Positions 23,201 through 33,485 of a stretch of DNA of 64,000 nucleotides are shown in pieces. Every line of letters begins with the position of its first letter. Position 1 is the first letter of the stretch. The stretch is from the NCBI RefSeq assembly GCF_963259705.1, contig NC_081844.1:48655501-48719500 (forward strand). The letters are read 5' to 3'. The position numbers and the translations under genes were made by a program. A model generated the notes under the pieces. The model was not told where the DNA came from and ran no database searches. It saw nothing but the letters and a program-made list of their open reading frames with translations. The stretch comes from Myotis daubentonii (Eukaryota; Chordata; Mammalia; Chiroptera; Vespertilionidae).

Positions 23201-23424
23201 ATCAGACCTAGCTGGTATGGCTCACTGGATAGTGTTGGCCTGCCCAATGAAGGGTCCCAGTTTGATTCCAGTCAAGGGCACATGCCCAGGTTGTGGGCTC
23301 GATCTCCAGTAGGGGACGTGCAGGAGGCAGCCAATCAATGATTCTCATCATTGATGTTTCTCTCTCTCTTGCTCTCCCTTCCTCTCTGAAATCAATAAAA
23401 ATATTTTTAAGATGCATATTTAAA
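23201..23424 (+). mobile_element. VES SINE with target duplication
   Basis: Head CCTAGCTGGTATGGCTCACTG, B-box-like AGTTTGATTCCAG, CT-rich 3' part, then AATCAATAAAAATATTTTTA. A 10 bp flanking repeat AAAATTAGGA (23191-23200 and 23425-23434) supports the borders. Confidence 0.9.
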
Positions 23425-23434
23425 AAAATTAGGA

Positions 23435-24127
23435 GCTGTATTCTAGGATCCTCATATTTTCTAAAGTCAAAGCTCTGGCAACTGGGGATGATGGAGATTC
23501 ATAAGTATGATAATCGTTTGTGTCCTATTAACTCTGCATACTCTTGCAGTATTGTGGTTTATGAAAAATGCACATTTGGTTATTCAAATTATCAAAATAT
23601 AGTTTTCATATACACTAGGTCTTTATCTACAGTTTCTAGTTCACAGCTCCCCAAACCCTTGGAATTTCCTAAATGTTGAGAGTAATATTGTTATGTTAAC
23701 GAGGTGATTTTTGGAAGGCACCTAAGGATCCGGGCTGATTGTCAATGGAGCCAACCATGTGTTTAGGCACCCCTGGCCCAGGGCCATTTGGATATTTATA
23801 ACATCATTCTTGGGCCATACGACCTTATCAACTTAAAAATTAGCCTGCTTTATTTGGTCAAACATTTAATTAACTCACCCCTAATGCCTTGGCAGGGCCA
23901 GACCAAATGATTTTGAGGGTCTTATATAGCCCTCTGAGGGTTGGAACTGTTAGTCCCATCACTTAACCTCCAGAGAGTGGAAAAGGCCTGGAATCTGAAT
24001 CAATTGCCAATGGCCAATGATTTAATCAATTATGCCTATGCGGTTATGCCTCCATAACAACCAAAAGAATGGGATTTTCCATGGGAAACCATCTGTAATA
24101 AAATGCCCATTCTATTTAAAAAAAAAA
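23435..24127 (+). repeat. Unnamed repeat, LTR-like (5' part)
   Basis: From about 23700 the sequence becomes less AT-rich and reads like an old LTR or retroviral 3' region. It continues beyond the SINE at 24138. I cannot name the family. Confidence 0.35.
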
Positions 24128-24137
24128 AATGGGATTT

Positions 24138-24366
24138 CGCCGAAACCGGTTTGGCTCAGTGGATAGAGCGTCGGCCTGCAGACTGAAGGGTCCCAGGTTC
24201 AATTTCGGTCAAGGGCATGTGCCTGGGTTGCGGGCACATCCCCAGTGGGAGATGTGCAGGAGGCAGCTGATTGATGTTTCCCTCTCATCAATGTTTCTAA
24301 CTCTCTATCTCTCCCTTCCTCTCTGTAAAAAATCAATAAAATATATTTTTTTAAAAAGAAAAAAAG
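24138..24366 (+). mobile_element. VES SINE with target duplication
   Basis: A young copy close to the typical sequence: A-box TGGCTCAGTGG at about 24152, B-box-like GGTTCAATTTCGG near 24197, GATGTGCAGGAGGCAGC, and AATCAATAAAATATATTTTT tail. The target duplication AATGGGATTT lies at 24128-24137 and 24367-24376. Confidence 0.95.
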
Positions 24367-24376
24367 AATGGGATTT

Positions 24377-24860
24377 GGAGAGCTTCTAGGTTGGAGGGGG
24401 TGGAGATTTGGGGAGGGTGGCACTCTTGGAGAGGACATGAAAGTTCCACCCATTTTCCCACATACTTTGCCCTGTACATCTTCCGTCTGGCTGTTTCTGA
24501 ATTGTATCCTGTTATATCAAATTAGTAATCTAGTAAGAAATATGTTTTTCTGAGTTCAGTGAGTCACTCTAGCAAATTAATGGAATCCAAGGAGCAGGTT
24601 GTGGGACCCTCGATTTACAGAGAGTTGCTCAGAAGTATATTTAACACCCTGAAGTTATGATGGGCATCCTGAGTTAGAAGGGACCCACAGAACTTCCAAT
24701 TTGGATCCCATGGGTCACACAAACAGGTAACAGCCAGAGCTTGGGACAGACATCTGAAGGATGGGGAAGTCTTGTAAGACTGAGCCCTCAACCTATGAGA
24801 CTGATAGTGTCAGAATTGAGTTGGATTGTAGGACATCCAGCTGGTGTCCCAGAATTGCAC
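24377..24860 (+). repeat. Unnamed repeat, LTR-like (3' part)
   Basis: GTCTGGCTGTTTCTGAATTG, CAAATTAGTAATCTAGTAAG and TCAGTGAGTCACTCTAGC recall a common mammalian LTR-type 3' end. Family not named with confidence. Confidence 0.4.
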
Positions 24861-24861
24861 C

Positions 24862-24870
24862 CCCCCCCAA

Positions 24871-24914
<44 letters not shown>
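24862..24914 (+). repeat. (CA)n microsatellite
   Basis: A C-run followed by about 20 CA units. Confidence 0.95.
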
Positions 24915-24919
<5 letters not shown>

Positions 24920-25089
24920 AATTGGATTAAGGATCCTAATTTAGCTCTATAAAGTGAGGTTCATGAGAGCTTTGAAACTATATTTATGTAATATATGAGG
25001 CTTTGATGGGGGTTATATTAATCTATTGAGAGATAGCCCAGCTGAAAGAAATTCTAGCCCCATGTTGGCATCCGGCTGAGACTGAACTA

Positions 25090-25124
<35 letters not shown>
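25090..25124 (+). repeat. (AAT)n microsatellite
   Basis: About 12 AAT units in an AT-rich context. Confidence 0.95.
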
Positions 25125-25126
<2 letters not shown>

Positions 25127-25221
25127 CCTCATCTTTTAAACTTTTAACTCACAAGGAAAATAAATCAATTTGGATTTTAATGTTTGAATTTTGACACTAT
25201 GTACTTTAATTTTTAAGCATT

Positions 25222-25432
25222 TCTTTTTTAAGTATTTTTTTTATTAATTTCAGAGAAGAAGGAAGAGGGAGAGATAGAAACGTTAATGATGAGAGACTCA
25301 GCAGTTGGCTGCCTCCTGTATGCCCCCTCCTGGGGATCAAGGCTGCAATCCTGGCATGTGCCCTGACTAGGAATTAAACGACCTCCTAGTTCATATGTCA
25401 ATGCTCAACTGTTGAGCCACACCAGCCAGGCA
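25222..25432 (-). mobile_element. VES SINE
   Basis: Complement orientation: TTTTATTAATTTCAGAGAAG, TTGGCTGCCTCCTGTATGCC, and CAACTGTTGAGCCACACCAG at the head. No clean target duplication. Confidence 0.88.
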
Positions 25433-26926
25433 ATTTTCAAGAGGTTTTAATGTTTGCATTTCAATTTATCCTTAGATAGTTTATAATGGAAGGGATTCTT
25501 ATTAATTAGTAGCATTTTTATATTTCTAGCATTACTATTAGAAAACCTTTATACTGTATATCTTATAATTAGGGCATTCTTATGCCATTTACTTACAGTA
25601 CAAGACTTTTAATAGAAATGGTGAGCTTAAAAGCTGAATTTAGTATGGAAAGGGAAGTAGAATATAGAGTAAATATATGGACTTCACAAAGAGTACCTTT
25701 GAGATAGATTTAATTAACTCACTGTTCTGTTATAATTCACTTTCTTGTGAGCCCCAAAGGGACAGTAGTAGTTATTAAGAAATTGGTCTTGTGAGAATTC
25801 AAATAAAACTATAAGTGGCTGATCTAGTCCCTTGAAATAGATACCCACATCCTTAGTTAATTGTGGTTTTAAAAATTAAGACCAATGGATTAAGATAATA
25901 CAAATAGGAAAATAATAGGAGGTAAACTTGCCTTTACTATGCCATTTCGTTACAAAAGGGAACATTTGTACTATAAGTAAGAAATGCTTTGAACTTAAGA
26001 AACATATTTTTCCAGTTTTATTAAGATATAACTGACATATAGCACTATATACATTTGAAAGAAAATGCATATGTTCACTTGCAGAGTTTATATGTTCAGT
26101 GCAGAGTTTAGGTCAGCCTGTAAAGCTGAAGTAAAATATAATTCAAAATAATGTTCATGTCTAGATGATAGAAATTTCCCATTTTTTAATAAGGATAATT
26201 TTCTATAACTGAAGAGTAGAGTAGAAACAGTAGAAGTTAGATGATAATGTAACCTCCGTCATTTGTAAAGATTTCTACTTTTATTTATCTTTTCTAATTT
26301 ACTTTTTTTTTTCTTGAAAAAAGGACACATTTAGTAGGCAATGAAGAAACAGCAGGGAGTAAATTTTGATACCATCATTACATAGAAGGATTTTCTCATT
26401 ATAGAATTTCTCTAGCTTTTATCTGTGTTAAACTGCCTTTCATTAGGTGTGTCTTTGAAAATTATATTAATAATTTGTAGAGGATCTAAAGATTCATTTG
26501 GGATTGGACACAAAGGAATGGATAATTAGTTGGTGACCCAGAGGAGGCTTTTGTCTCCATGAAAATGGAGCAATATAGCCCAAGGAAGTGTATCAAAATT
26601 AAAATCCATTATATAACATTCTAGGAACTTTTTGAAAAGAGAGAAGGCACGGTTAAATCATAGCAGGAAACAAAATGTGTTTTCTTTAAATTGGAGGAAG
26701 GTCATTTGTAGTCATATGGCATTATGCTCAATACATGAGGTTAAATTTAGACTAACGAACTATGATGGCTTGAGAGAAATAAAATCATGGTTACCTGAAT
26801 TGAAAGAGCACATAAAGTTTATAGAAGAGACAAATAGAACTAAGTATAAGCATCCTTTGCATGTTATTTACATTTACATAAATTACTGAGAAGTCTGTAA
26901 AAAAATTTCCTGTAAATTAATCCATT
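25433..26926. other. AT-rich DNA, mostly unrecognised
   Basis: CAGTTTTATTAAGATATAAC TGACATATAG near 26015 resembles a diverged L1 segment. No coding region is supported. Confidence 0.4.
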
Positions 26927-26942
26927 CACATTTTTCATTCTT

Positions 26943-27071
26943 TTTTTTTTATTGCTTAAAGTATTACAAAGGGTATTACATATGTGTCCATTTTATCCCC
27001 CCACCCTAGACAGTCCCCCTAGCCTCCCCTATCCCCCAGTGTCTTATGTCCATTGGTTATGCTTATATGCA
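26943..27071 (-). mobile_element. Very short L1-lineage 3' end insertion
   Basis: A 129 bp, 5'-truncated insertion made only of the 3' UTR complement (ATTGCTTAAAGTATTACAAA, GTGTCTTATGTCCATTGGTT). A perfect 16 bp target duplication CACATTTTTCATTCTT lies at 26927-26942 and 27072-27087. The poly-T side is the tail complement. It ended only 57 bp before the next L1-lineage insertion. Confidence 0.93.
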
Positions 27072-27143
27072 CACATTTTTCATTCTTGCAACAAATCTAC
27101 CTTATTTAGTTTACAAAAGAAATAGTTTAAATTTGTAATGTGT

Positions 27144-27845
27144 GGGAGAACCAAGATGGCGGCATAGGTTAACGCCGGAGTTTGCTGCTTTGAACAACTA
27201 CTTCAAAAGTGAAACTAAAGCACAGAACGGACATCACCCAGAACCACAGGAACGCTGGCTGAGTGGAAGTCCTACAACTAGGAGGAAAGAGAAACACATA
27301 CGGACACTCAGAGGAGGCGCAGTGCTGAAGTCAAATTCTGAGGTGCGGAGTGTGCGGAGTGGGCTGGTGGCGGAGGGCGCGGTTGACTTTTCAATCGGGA
27401 GGGAGTCGCAGACTCTGAGCTCCAGATCCGGGCGAGTCTTTAGGGACCCAGACTCAAACGGGAGAAGCGGGACTGTCTGGCTTCGGTCAGAGCGAGTGCA
27501 GCTTTCTCTCCCAGCTTTGCAGCGGGTGCTGGGACTCAGAGAGGCAGAGCCCCTGGGGACAGGACTGAGAGCCGCCATAACTGCTCTCTCTGGCCCACCC
27601 TGTTGATCCTGTGCGACCCGCCCCGCCCAAGCCCTGCACAGAGGCATTTGCCGGATAGCCTCAGGCAAAGGCTAGATTAGCACCTCCCTAGAGGACAGAA
27701 GTTCTCTCACTGCTGACACAGCTGATTCTCAGAGCCACTTGGCCTGGAGGTCAAACCCTCCCTGGAATTAGCTACAACAATCAAGATTTATCTATAAGAC
27801 TGCGAACAAAGACCACTAGGGGGTGCACCAAGGAAGCATAACAAA
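27144..27845 (+). promoter_or_regulatory. L1-type 5' UTR/internal promoter
   Basis: GC- and CpG-rich relative to the window. AAGATGGCGGC at 27153-27163 matches the YY1 site that sets transcription start in L1 promoters. Open frames here (27142-27606 plus, 27234-27668 minus) result from base composition. Promoter activity is inferred from position and the L1 family. Confidence 0.7.
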
Positions 27846-28691
27846 ATGCGGAGACAAAGAAACAGGACAAAATTGTCAATGGAAGAAATAGAGTTCAGAA
27901 CCACACTTTTAAGGTCTCTCAAGAACTGTTTAGAAGCTGCCGATAAACTTAATGAGATCTACACGAAAACTAATAGGACCCTTGATCTTATATTGGGGAA
28001 CCAACTAGAAATTAAGCACACACGGACTGAAATAACGAATATTATACAGACGCCCGACAGCAGACCAGAGGAGCGCAAGAATCAAGACAATGATTTGAAA
28101 TGCGAGGAAGCAAAAAACATCCAACCGGAAAAGCAAAATGAAAAAAGAATCCAAAAATGCGAGGATAGTGTAAGGAGCCTCTGGGACAGCTTCAAGCGTA
28201 CCAACATCAGAATTATAGGGGTGCCAGAAGATGAGAGAGAGCAAGATATTGAAAACCTATTTGAAGAAATAATGACAGAAAACTTCCCCCACCTGGTGAA
28301 AGAAATGGACTTACAGGTCCAAGAAGCGCGAACCCCAAACAAAAGGAATCCAAAGAGGACCACACCAAGACACATCATAATTAAAATGCCAAGAGCAAAA
28401 GATAAAGAGAGAATCTTAAAAACAGCAAGAGAAAGAAACTCAGTTACCTACAAGGGAATACCCATACGACTGTCAGCTGATTTCTCAACAGAAACTTTGC
28501 AGGCCAGAAGGGAGTGGCAAGAAATATTCAAAGTGATGAATACCAAGAACCTACAACCAAGATTACTTTATCCAGCAAAGCTATCATTCAGAATTGAAGG
28601 TCAGATAAAGAGCTTCACAGATAAGGAAAAGCTAAAGGAGTTCATCACCACCAAACCAGGATTATATGAAATGCTGAAAGGTATCCTTTAA
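27846..28691 (+). CDS. LINE-1 ORF1 protein (RNA-binding chaperone), intact frame
   Basis: 281 codons from ATG at 27846 to TAA at 28689-28691. ORF1 protein trimerises, coats element RNA in cytoplasmic ribonucleoprotein particles and acts as a nucleic-acid chaperone. Visible layout: a charged N-terminal helix/coiled-coil region (about residues 1-110), an RRM beginning at NIRIIGVPE (120-128) with IENLFEEIMTENFP (135-148) and PRHIIIKM (174-181), and a C-terminal domain with ADFSTETLQARREW (211-224) and LYPAKLSFRIEG (241-252), ending EMLKGIL. Human ORF1 protein is 338 residues; the difference lies in the coiled coil, which is shorter here. There is no stop, frameshift or visible loss in the RRM or C-terminal domain. 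It lies inside the HAL1-like element and is not a host gene. Confidence 0.9.
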   Translation: MRRQRNRTKLSMEEIEFRTTLLRSLKNCLEAADKLNEIYTKTNRTLDLILGNQLEIKHTRTEITNIIQTPDSRPEERKNQDNDLKCEEAKNIQPEKQNEKRIQKCEDSVRSLWDSFKRTNIRIIGVPEDEREQDIENLFEEIMTENFPHLVKEMDLQVQEARTPNKRNPKRTTPRHIIIKMPRAKDKERILKTARERNSVTYKGIPIRLSADFSTETLQARREWQEIFKVMNTKNLQPRLLYPAKLSFRIEGQIKSFTDKEKLKEFITTKPGLYEMLKGIL

Positions 28692-29041
28692 GAAGAGGAA
28701 GAGGAAGAAAAAGGTAAAGATACAAATTATGAACAACAAATATGCATCTATCAACAAGTGAATCTAAGAATCAAGTGAATAAATAATCTGATGAACAGAA
28801 TGAACTGGTGATTATAATAGAATCAGGGACATAGAAAGGGAATGGACTGACTATTCTTGGGGGGGGAAAGGGGTGTGGGAGATGTGGGAAGAGATTGGAC
28901 AAAAATCGTGCACCTATGGATGAGGACAGTGGGTGGGGAGTGAGGGCGGAGGGTGGGGCAGGAACTGGGAGGAGGGGAGTTATGGGGGGGGAAAAAAAGG
29001 AACAAATGTAATAATCTGAACAATAAAGATTTAATTAAAAA
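28692..29041 (+). other. HAL1-like 3' UTR
   Basis: Opens directly after the stop codon with GAAGAGGAAGAGGAAG, then an A-rich part and long G-rich tracts (about 28858-28990, several runs of four or more G) before AATAAA at 29021-29026 and the A tail. G-rich 3' UTRs with quadruplex potential are typical of L1. Confidence 0.8.
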
Positions 29042-29277
29042 AAATTTGTAATGTGTTAAAACCATACTATGGGCTTATCAGTAACTTCATGTCACTATTC
29101 TGGTCAAAAACCCAGCAATACTAGTAGCTCCCATTTCAACTTTAGTGAAACCACAGTTCTTTCAATTACCTGCATGGTCTTCCATGATTTTCCAACGCCT
29201 TCCCACAAGTACATGTACTCTTCTGCTGTTCTTCCTCATTCATTATATAAATATATAACACAAAAATAAATGAACAA

Positions 29278-29480
29278 AAAGGGGGAAAATATCCCCAATC
29301 ATGATTGGGCATTATAACTCACCTTTTTCAGTACCTGGTAAAAGAAACAGACCTCCCTCACACACACACACACAAATAAATAGGGAGGGGGTGACTGGGG
29401 TAGCGGGGAGAATGAGGGGATCAATGGAGTGAAAAGGAGGACATCTGTAATACTTTAAACAATATAGATACATTTTTAAA
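29278..29480 (+). mobile_element. L1-lineage 3' end insertion
   Basis: 5'-truncated 203 bp piece ending with ATACTTTAAACAATATAGAT and an A tail, the same end type as 55059-55193. Flanking direct repeats AAATGAACAA at 29268-29277 and 29481-29490. A short CA run and G-rich segment lie inside. Confidence 0.78.
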
Positions 29481-29490
29481 AAATGAACAA

Positions 29491-30812
29491 CACATTTAAT
29501 ACATTTGACCTAATTGACATATAAAATATTACAGCTCAAAGCTGCAAAAGATGAATTATTTTTAAGGATACACGAAAAGTTTAACAAAAGAGATGATGTT
29601 GGAACATAAAACAAGTTATGAGTTACAACACATTTGAAAACAACAAATATAAAGTATTGTGTTCCCTTCTGATAATGGAATTAACATAGCACAGAGTACC
29701 AGAGAGATAAGTGGAAAATTCTCAACTATTTGCAAATTAACACCCTTAAAATATCAAACGAGTAAGAAAGAAATACAATAAAATTTCAGTAATATTTTCC
29801 ATTGAACAGTAATAAAAATATGCAATCTTAAATCTTGGGATATAGCTGCAATAGTGCTTATAGCTCTAAATGAATATAATAGAAAAGAAGACATGCTAAA
29901 ATTCAATAATTAAATCTTAGATAAATCTCGAGAAGCTAGGAAAAGACAATAAAAACAAAGATAATAGATAAAAGAAGACAGTATATGTAAGCACAGAAGT
30001 CAATTAAATGTCAACCACAAGTTCAATAGAAAAAAAAAAAAGAATAAAGCCGAAAGTTTGTTAACATTAATAAAATGGATATGCCCTTAGAAGAGTCAAA
30101 GAAGAAAAAAAGAGAAAGAAAACAAAAGCTACTAAATAAGATAAATATGATATCAGAACTGAATTTGTAGATATTAATAGATAAGAATATTTATGTTAAT
30201 AAACTTTGAAAAATTATTCATTTAAATTGGAAAATTCTTTGAAAAATACAGCTTTCCAAAACTGACAGAAGGAAAATAGAAAATCTGAATCATTCTATAT
30301 TTATTTTTAAGATAATGGATTATTTTAAAACTTACTAAAAAAGAAACCTAGCCAGAAAAAGCTTCCTTTAAAATCCTTCCAAAAACTTAAGGAGCAAAGA
30401 ATAATGATTTTAAACAGATATAAGGAACATTTCCCAATGTGTTTTGTAAGGCCAGCCGAAGCCCAATAGCGAAAACTGACAAAGATCTTATAAGGACAGT
30501 TACTGGGTTATAACTCTCACGAGCCTAGTAAAAATACACTAAATAAAATGTTAACAAATCAAAGGCAACATTGTGTTTAAAAAGAAAAATCCATTATGAC
30601 TTGAATGTATTCCAGGAATACAAAGTTCTTTAATATTTGAAAATCAATCAGTGTTGTTTAATACATTTACAAAAGAAATGCATTATACTGTCATCTGATA
30701 AATGCAGAAAAAAATGTTTTATAAAGTCAATACTAATTCATGAAAAAAAAAAAACACAAATAAAAAACCTTTCATCAAACCAGGAAATAAAGGAAACTTT
30801 ATTTTTTTAAAA
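29491..30812 (+). mobile_element. Ancient L1 ORF2 remnant
   Basis: The DNA follows L1 ORF2 in sense order: AATGGAATTAACATAGCAC near 29678, CTCAACTATTTGCAAATTAAC near 29722, AGAAGACATGCTAAAATTCA, CATTATGACTTGAATGTATT CCAGGAATACAAAG near 30590, then GATAAATGCAGAAAAAAATG near 30698 (reverse transcriptase region). Frames are fully destroyed. A VES SINE interrupts it at about 30815. Confidence 0.7.
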
Positions 30813-30814
30813 AA

Positions 30815-31035
30815 GCATGTGTTTAAAATAGACTTTTATTGATTTCAGAGAGGAAAAGAGAAGGAGAAATAGAGACATCAACGATGAGAGAGAATCACTG
30901 ATGAGCTGCCACAGGCCCCTACTGGGAATTGAGCCCTGGTGAGCCTGCAACCTGGGCATGTGCCCTGACCAGGAATTGAACTGCGACCTCCTGGTTCATA
31001 GTTCAGTGCTCAACCACTGAGCCACTCTTCTGGCC
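30815..31035 (-). mobile_element. VES SINE inside old L1 DNA
   Basis: Complement orientation: TAGACTTTTATTGATTTCAG, ATAGAGACATCAACGATGAG, GTGCCCTGACCAGGAATTG, GCTCAACCACTGAGCCACTC. An imperfect flanking repeat around GAAAACTTT is possible. Confidence 0.88.
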
Positions 31036-31165
31036 AAGAGAAGAAAACTTTCTTAATATGATAAAACATAACTTCAAAAAGGAAGGAAGGAAGAAAAGCA
31101 GGGATGAAGGGAGGAATAAAGTACATAGTACACAGTAGGCATTCATCAAATATTTGTTAAACACG
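31036..31165 (+). repeat. GA-rich segment and L2/MIR-like tail
   Basis: GGAAGGAAGGAAG simple sequence, then CACAGTAGGCATTCATCAAA TATTTGTTAAA, resembling an L2/MIR 3' end. Confidence 0.45.
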
Positions 31166-31199
31166 TGAATAGATTCTAGATAATTTTATACCCATTAGA

Positions 31200-31550
31200 T
31201 TAAAAAAGAAGAGTCTAGCAATATAATACATTGGTGAGAATATGGAGCATTGGGAGTTTTCAACCACAGCTGGAAATGCAACCAATTGTGAAAACAATTT
31301 GATACTAACCAACAAAATCAACATGCTCTTGCCTGCTGACAAAGTAATGGTACCACTGGCCTTATACCCTTGGGAAACTCTTGCATGTGTATAATAGGAG
31401 ATATATAAAATAGTATTTACTCCAGCATTATTGGTAATAACAAAGATGGACCCAAACAAAATATTCATTAACAGTAGAATAGATAAATATGGTCTGTGAT
31501 ATTCATACAATGGGATACTATATTACTGTGATAGTAATAGGTAGTAAAAA
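31200..31550 (+). mobile_element. Ancient L1 ORF2/3' fragment
   Basis: GGGAAACTCTTGCATGTGTA, CAGCATTATTGGTAATAAC, TTCATTAACAGTAGAATAGA TAAATATGG and CATACAATGGGATACTATA follow the 3' part of L1 ORF2 in sense order. Confidence 0.72.
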
Positions 31551-32178
31551 CTGTAACAACAAAACTCAAAGCAAAAACAAATACAAGAGTATTAGCACTC
31601 AATTCAGCATAGTGGGAATAGGGACCAGGAAGATCATGAGAAAGACTGTCTTGGGTTTCACCAAATATTTTCTCCTTTTTTACTATGTAAGGCTAGACTA
31701 TAATTCTAATGCTCACAGGCAATTCCTTGATACTGTTTTATACTTCTGCTTAATGGAACATGTTTTGACTCATAAAATCCATTGACCTATGCTTCATGTA
31801 CTCTCAATTCCCTTGTCTTCCAGTCAAATGAATGATAACATTAAAATATTCCAAGACTTCAAGAAATGACACAGTATATAGAGAGAACGTTGATTTCTGA
31901 ATGACTGTGTTACAGATATGGGGGTTGGTGAGTACAGTGGGTACCCTTTGTTGATTTATTTAGGAAGGAACTGAGGCAAGGTGAAATCAGAAAGGTTATA
32001 CATGAAACTTGTGGATCATCATCATTTACCACTTTCTGACTTAGAGGTGGTTAAGTGTTTTAACATTTAATAATTAGTTTCTAAAATGTGTTTATTTCTT
32101 TCCAGATACTTACTCATATGTATTCTATAATTTTCATTAAAAATTTAAATGACTATATATAATTTATCTATACATATA
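31551..32178. other. AT-rich DNA, nothing recognised
   Basis: A 98-codon frame over this junction begins in the L1 fossil and has no domain features. No gene called. Confidence 0.4.
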
Positions 32179-32180
32179 TA

Positions 32181-32374
32181 CACTGAATGGCCAGATTATT
32201 ATGACCAGCCAGATTATTATGACCACCCCATCAGTACTTCATTGACATTTCCAAAAATACTGAATATTGAAAACTTCCTAAGCAAATACTCTCAAGGTTT
32301 TATTATTATTATTTGCATAACTAATTCACTTCATTGTACTAATGGGGTGGTCATAATAATCTGACCACTCAGTG
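32181..32374 (+). mobile_element. Tc1/mariner-like MITE
   Basis: 194 bp. Terminal inverted repeats CACTGAATGGCCAGATTATT (left) and the complement of AATAATCTGACCACTCAGTG (right) continue inward to GACCACCCC. TA dinucleotides at 32179-32180 and 32375-32376 fit TA target duplication. The left repeat contains a local duplication of the block CCAGATTATTATGACCA. No transposase. Superfamily inferred from the TA target and repeat layout. Confidence 0.8.
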
Positions 32375-32376
32375 TA

Positions 32377-33254
32377 TATGTCACATCAAATTTTCTTAGT
32401 TTTATACAATGTATAGTGTCTTCAGCTGTTAGTATAACTAAAATATAACAACTAAAATTATGCAATGCTATTTATAAAATATTTTGTACAAGATAGGCTC
32501 ATTTAATTATATCCCAAAGCTGATATGTAAATTCCGTACAAATCACTGTACTTATATCCTCATAATATTGGCACCTCGATCTCTACTTTGCTTGTTTGGC
32601 TGTGAAAATGCTAGATAAGAGAAAAGAAATAGTATTATGAGTTCATTGCAGGTAGTCCCTGGTTTAATTTTTGTAAAAAACAAAACAAAACAAAACAGAC
32701 AAAATATCAAAGAAAAAGTACATTGAAGTACTTAGTATAAACAAATTCATTCATTTTTAATAGTCTGCTCCTATAGACCTTTTGAAAATTACTGTGAAAA
32801 TGTTAAAAGTTCTTAAAATATTTAAAGAAAACCACAATTTTGGAGAATTAAAACTGTGCTTTCTACTCTTTTGCTTTACAAAAGTCAGCATGTCTTTTTG
32901 TCGTTTTTGTTGCTGCTTATCCTTTTGCTATTTTATTTTTATTAGAAAATTTAATGTGCCATTATGTCATTTGGCTTTCACTTGATATGAAAACAACATT
33001 TATATTTTTCCTTCTTTTGTTCTTTTGCTGCTATCCAGAGAAAACATAGTCTATTTGTCACCAAAACTATTACAAATATAAGTACAAATAATTTTTGCTA
33101 AAAATTATACGCTGGTACTAGTTCTGCACTGTTTTAGCTCCAATTCTTCTATTTCAGATTTATAATGTATTTTATATGATCATCCAAATGAAAATATTAA
33201 ATCAAAGCTTCCCACTTGATTTCTGAAGGAGGACTAGAGATATGCCAAGATCTC
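32377..33254. other. AT-rich DNA, nothing recognised
   Basis: No supported feature; a short AAAAC run near 32680. Confidence 0.45.
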
Positions 33255-33267
33255 AGGAATCCGTAGT

Positions 33268-33472
33268 ATTTTTTTTTAATATATTTTATTGATTTTCTAA
33301 AGAGAGGAAGGGAGAGGAATAGGGAGTTAGAAACATCAATCAGCTGCCTCCTGCACACCTCCCACCGGGGATGTGCCTGCAACCAAGGTACATGCCCCCG
33401 ACCGGAATCGAACCTGCGACCCTTGAGTCCACAGGCTGATGCTCTATCCACTGAGCCAAACCGGCTAGGGCG
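33268..33472 (-). mobile_element. VES SINE with target duplication
   Basis: A young copy (AATATATTTTATTGATTTTC tail side, GCTCTATCCACTGAGCCAAA head). Exact 13 bp target duplication AGGAATCCGTAGT at 33255-33267 and 33473-33485. Confidence 0.95.
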
Positions 33473-33485
33473 AGGAATCCGTAGT

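Larger units (their letters stand above)
27144..29041 (+). mobile_element. Full-length half-L1 (HAL1-like) retrotransposon, ORF1 only
   Basis: Bounded by a target duplication AAATTTGTAATGTGT (27129-27143 and 29042-29056; the leading As merge with the tail, so at least 12 bp is secure). It starts GGGAGAACCAAGATGGCGGC, the standard L1 5' end with a YY1-type site, followed by a GC-rich 5' UTR of about 700 bp, an intact ORF1 (27846-28691), a 350 bp purine- and G-rich 3' UTR and AATAAAGATTTAATTAAAAA. The 3' UTR follows the ORF1 stop directly: no endonuclease, reverse transcriptase or ORF2 remnant lies between. A complete 5' end and target duplication mean it was copied as such. It would depend on an L1 ORF2 protein in trans. 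Confidence 0.9.

Noticed and set aside
24138..24366. tRNA gene from A- and B-box-like motifs
   Set aside because: The boxes belong to the tRNA-derived head of a VES SINE; no cloverleaf can be completed and target duplications flank the element.
27142..27668. Open frames of 154 and 144 codons on opposite strands
   Set aside because: They lie in the GC-rich L1 5' UTR; overlap on both strands and lack of any family feature point to composition.
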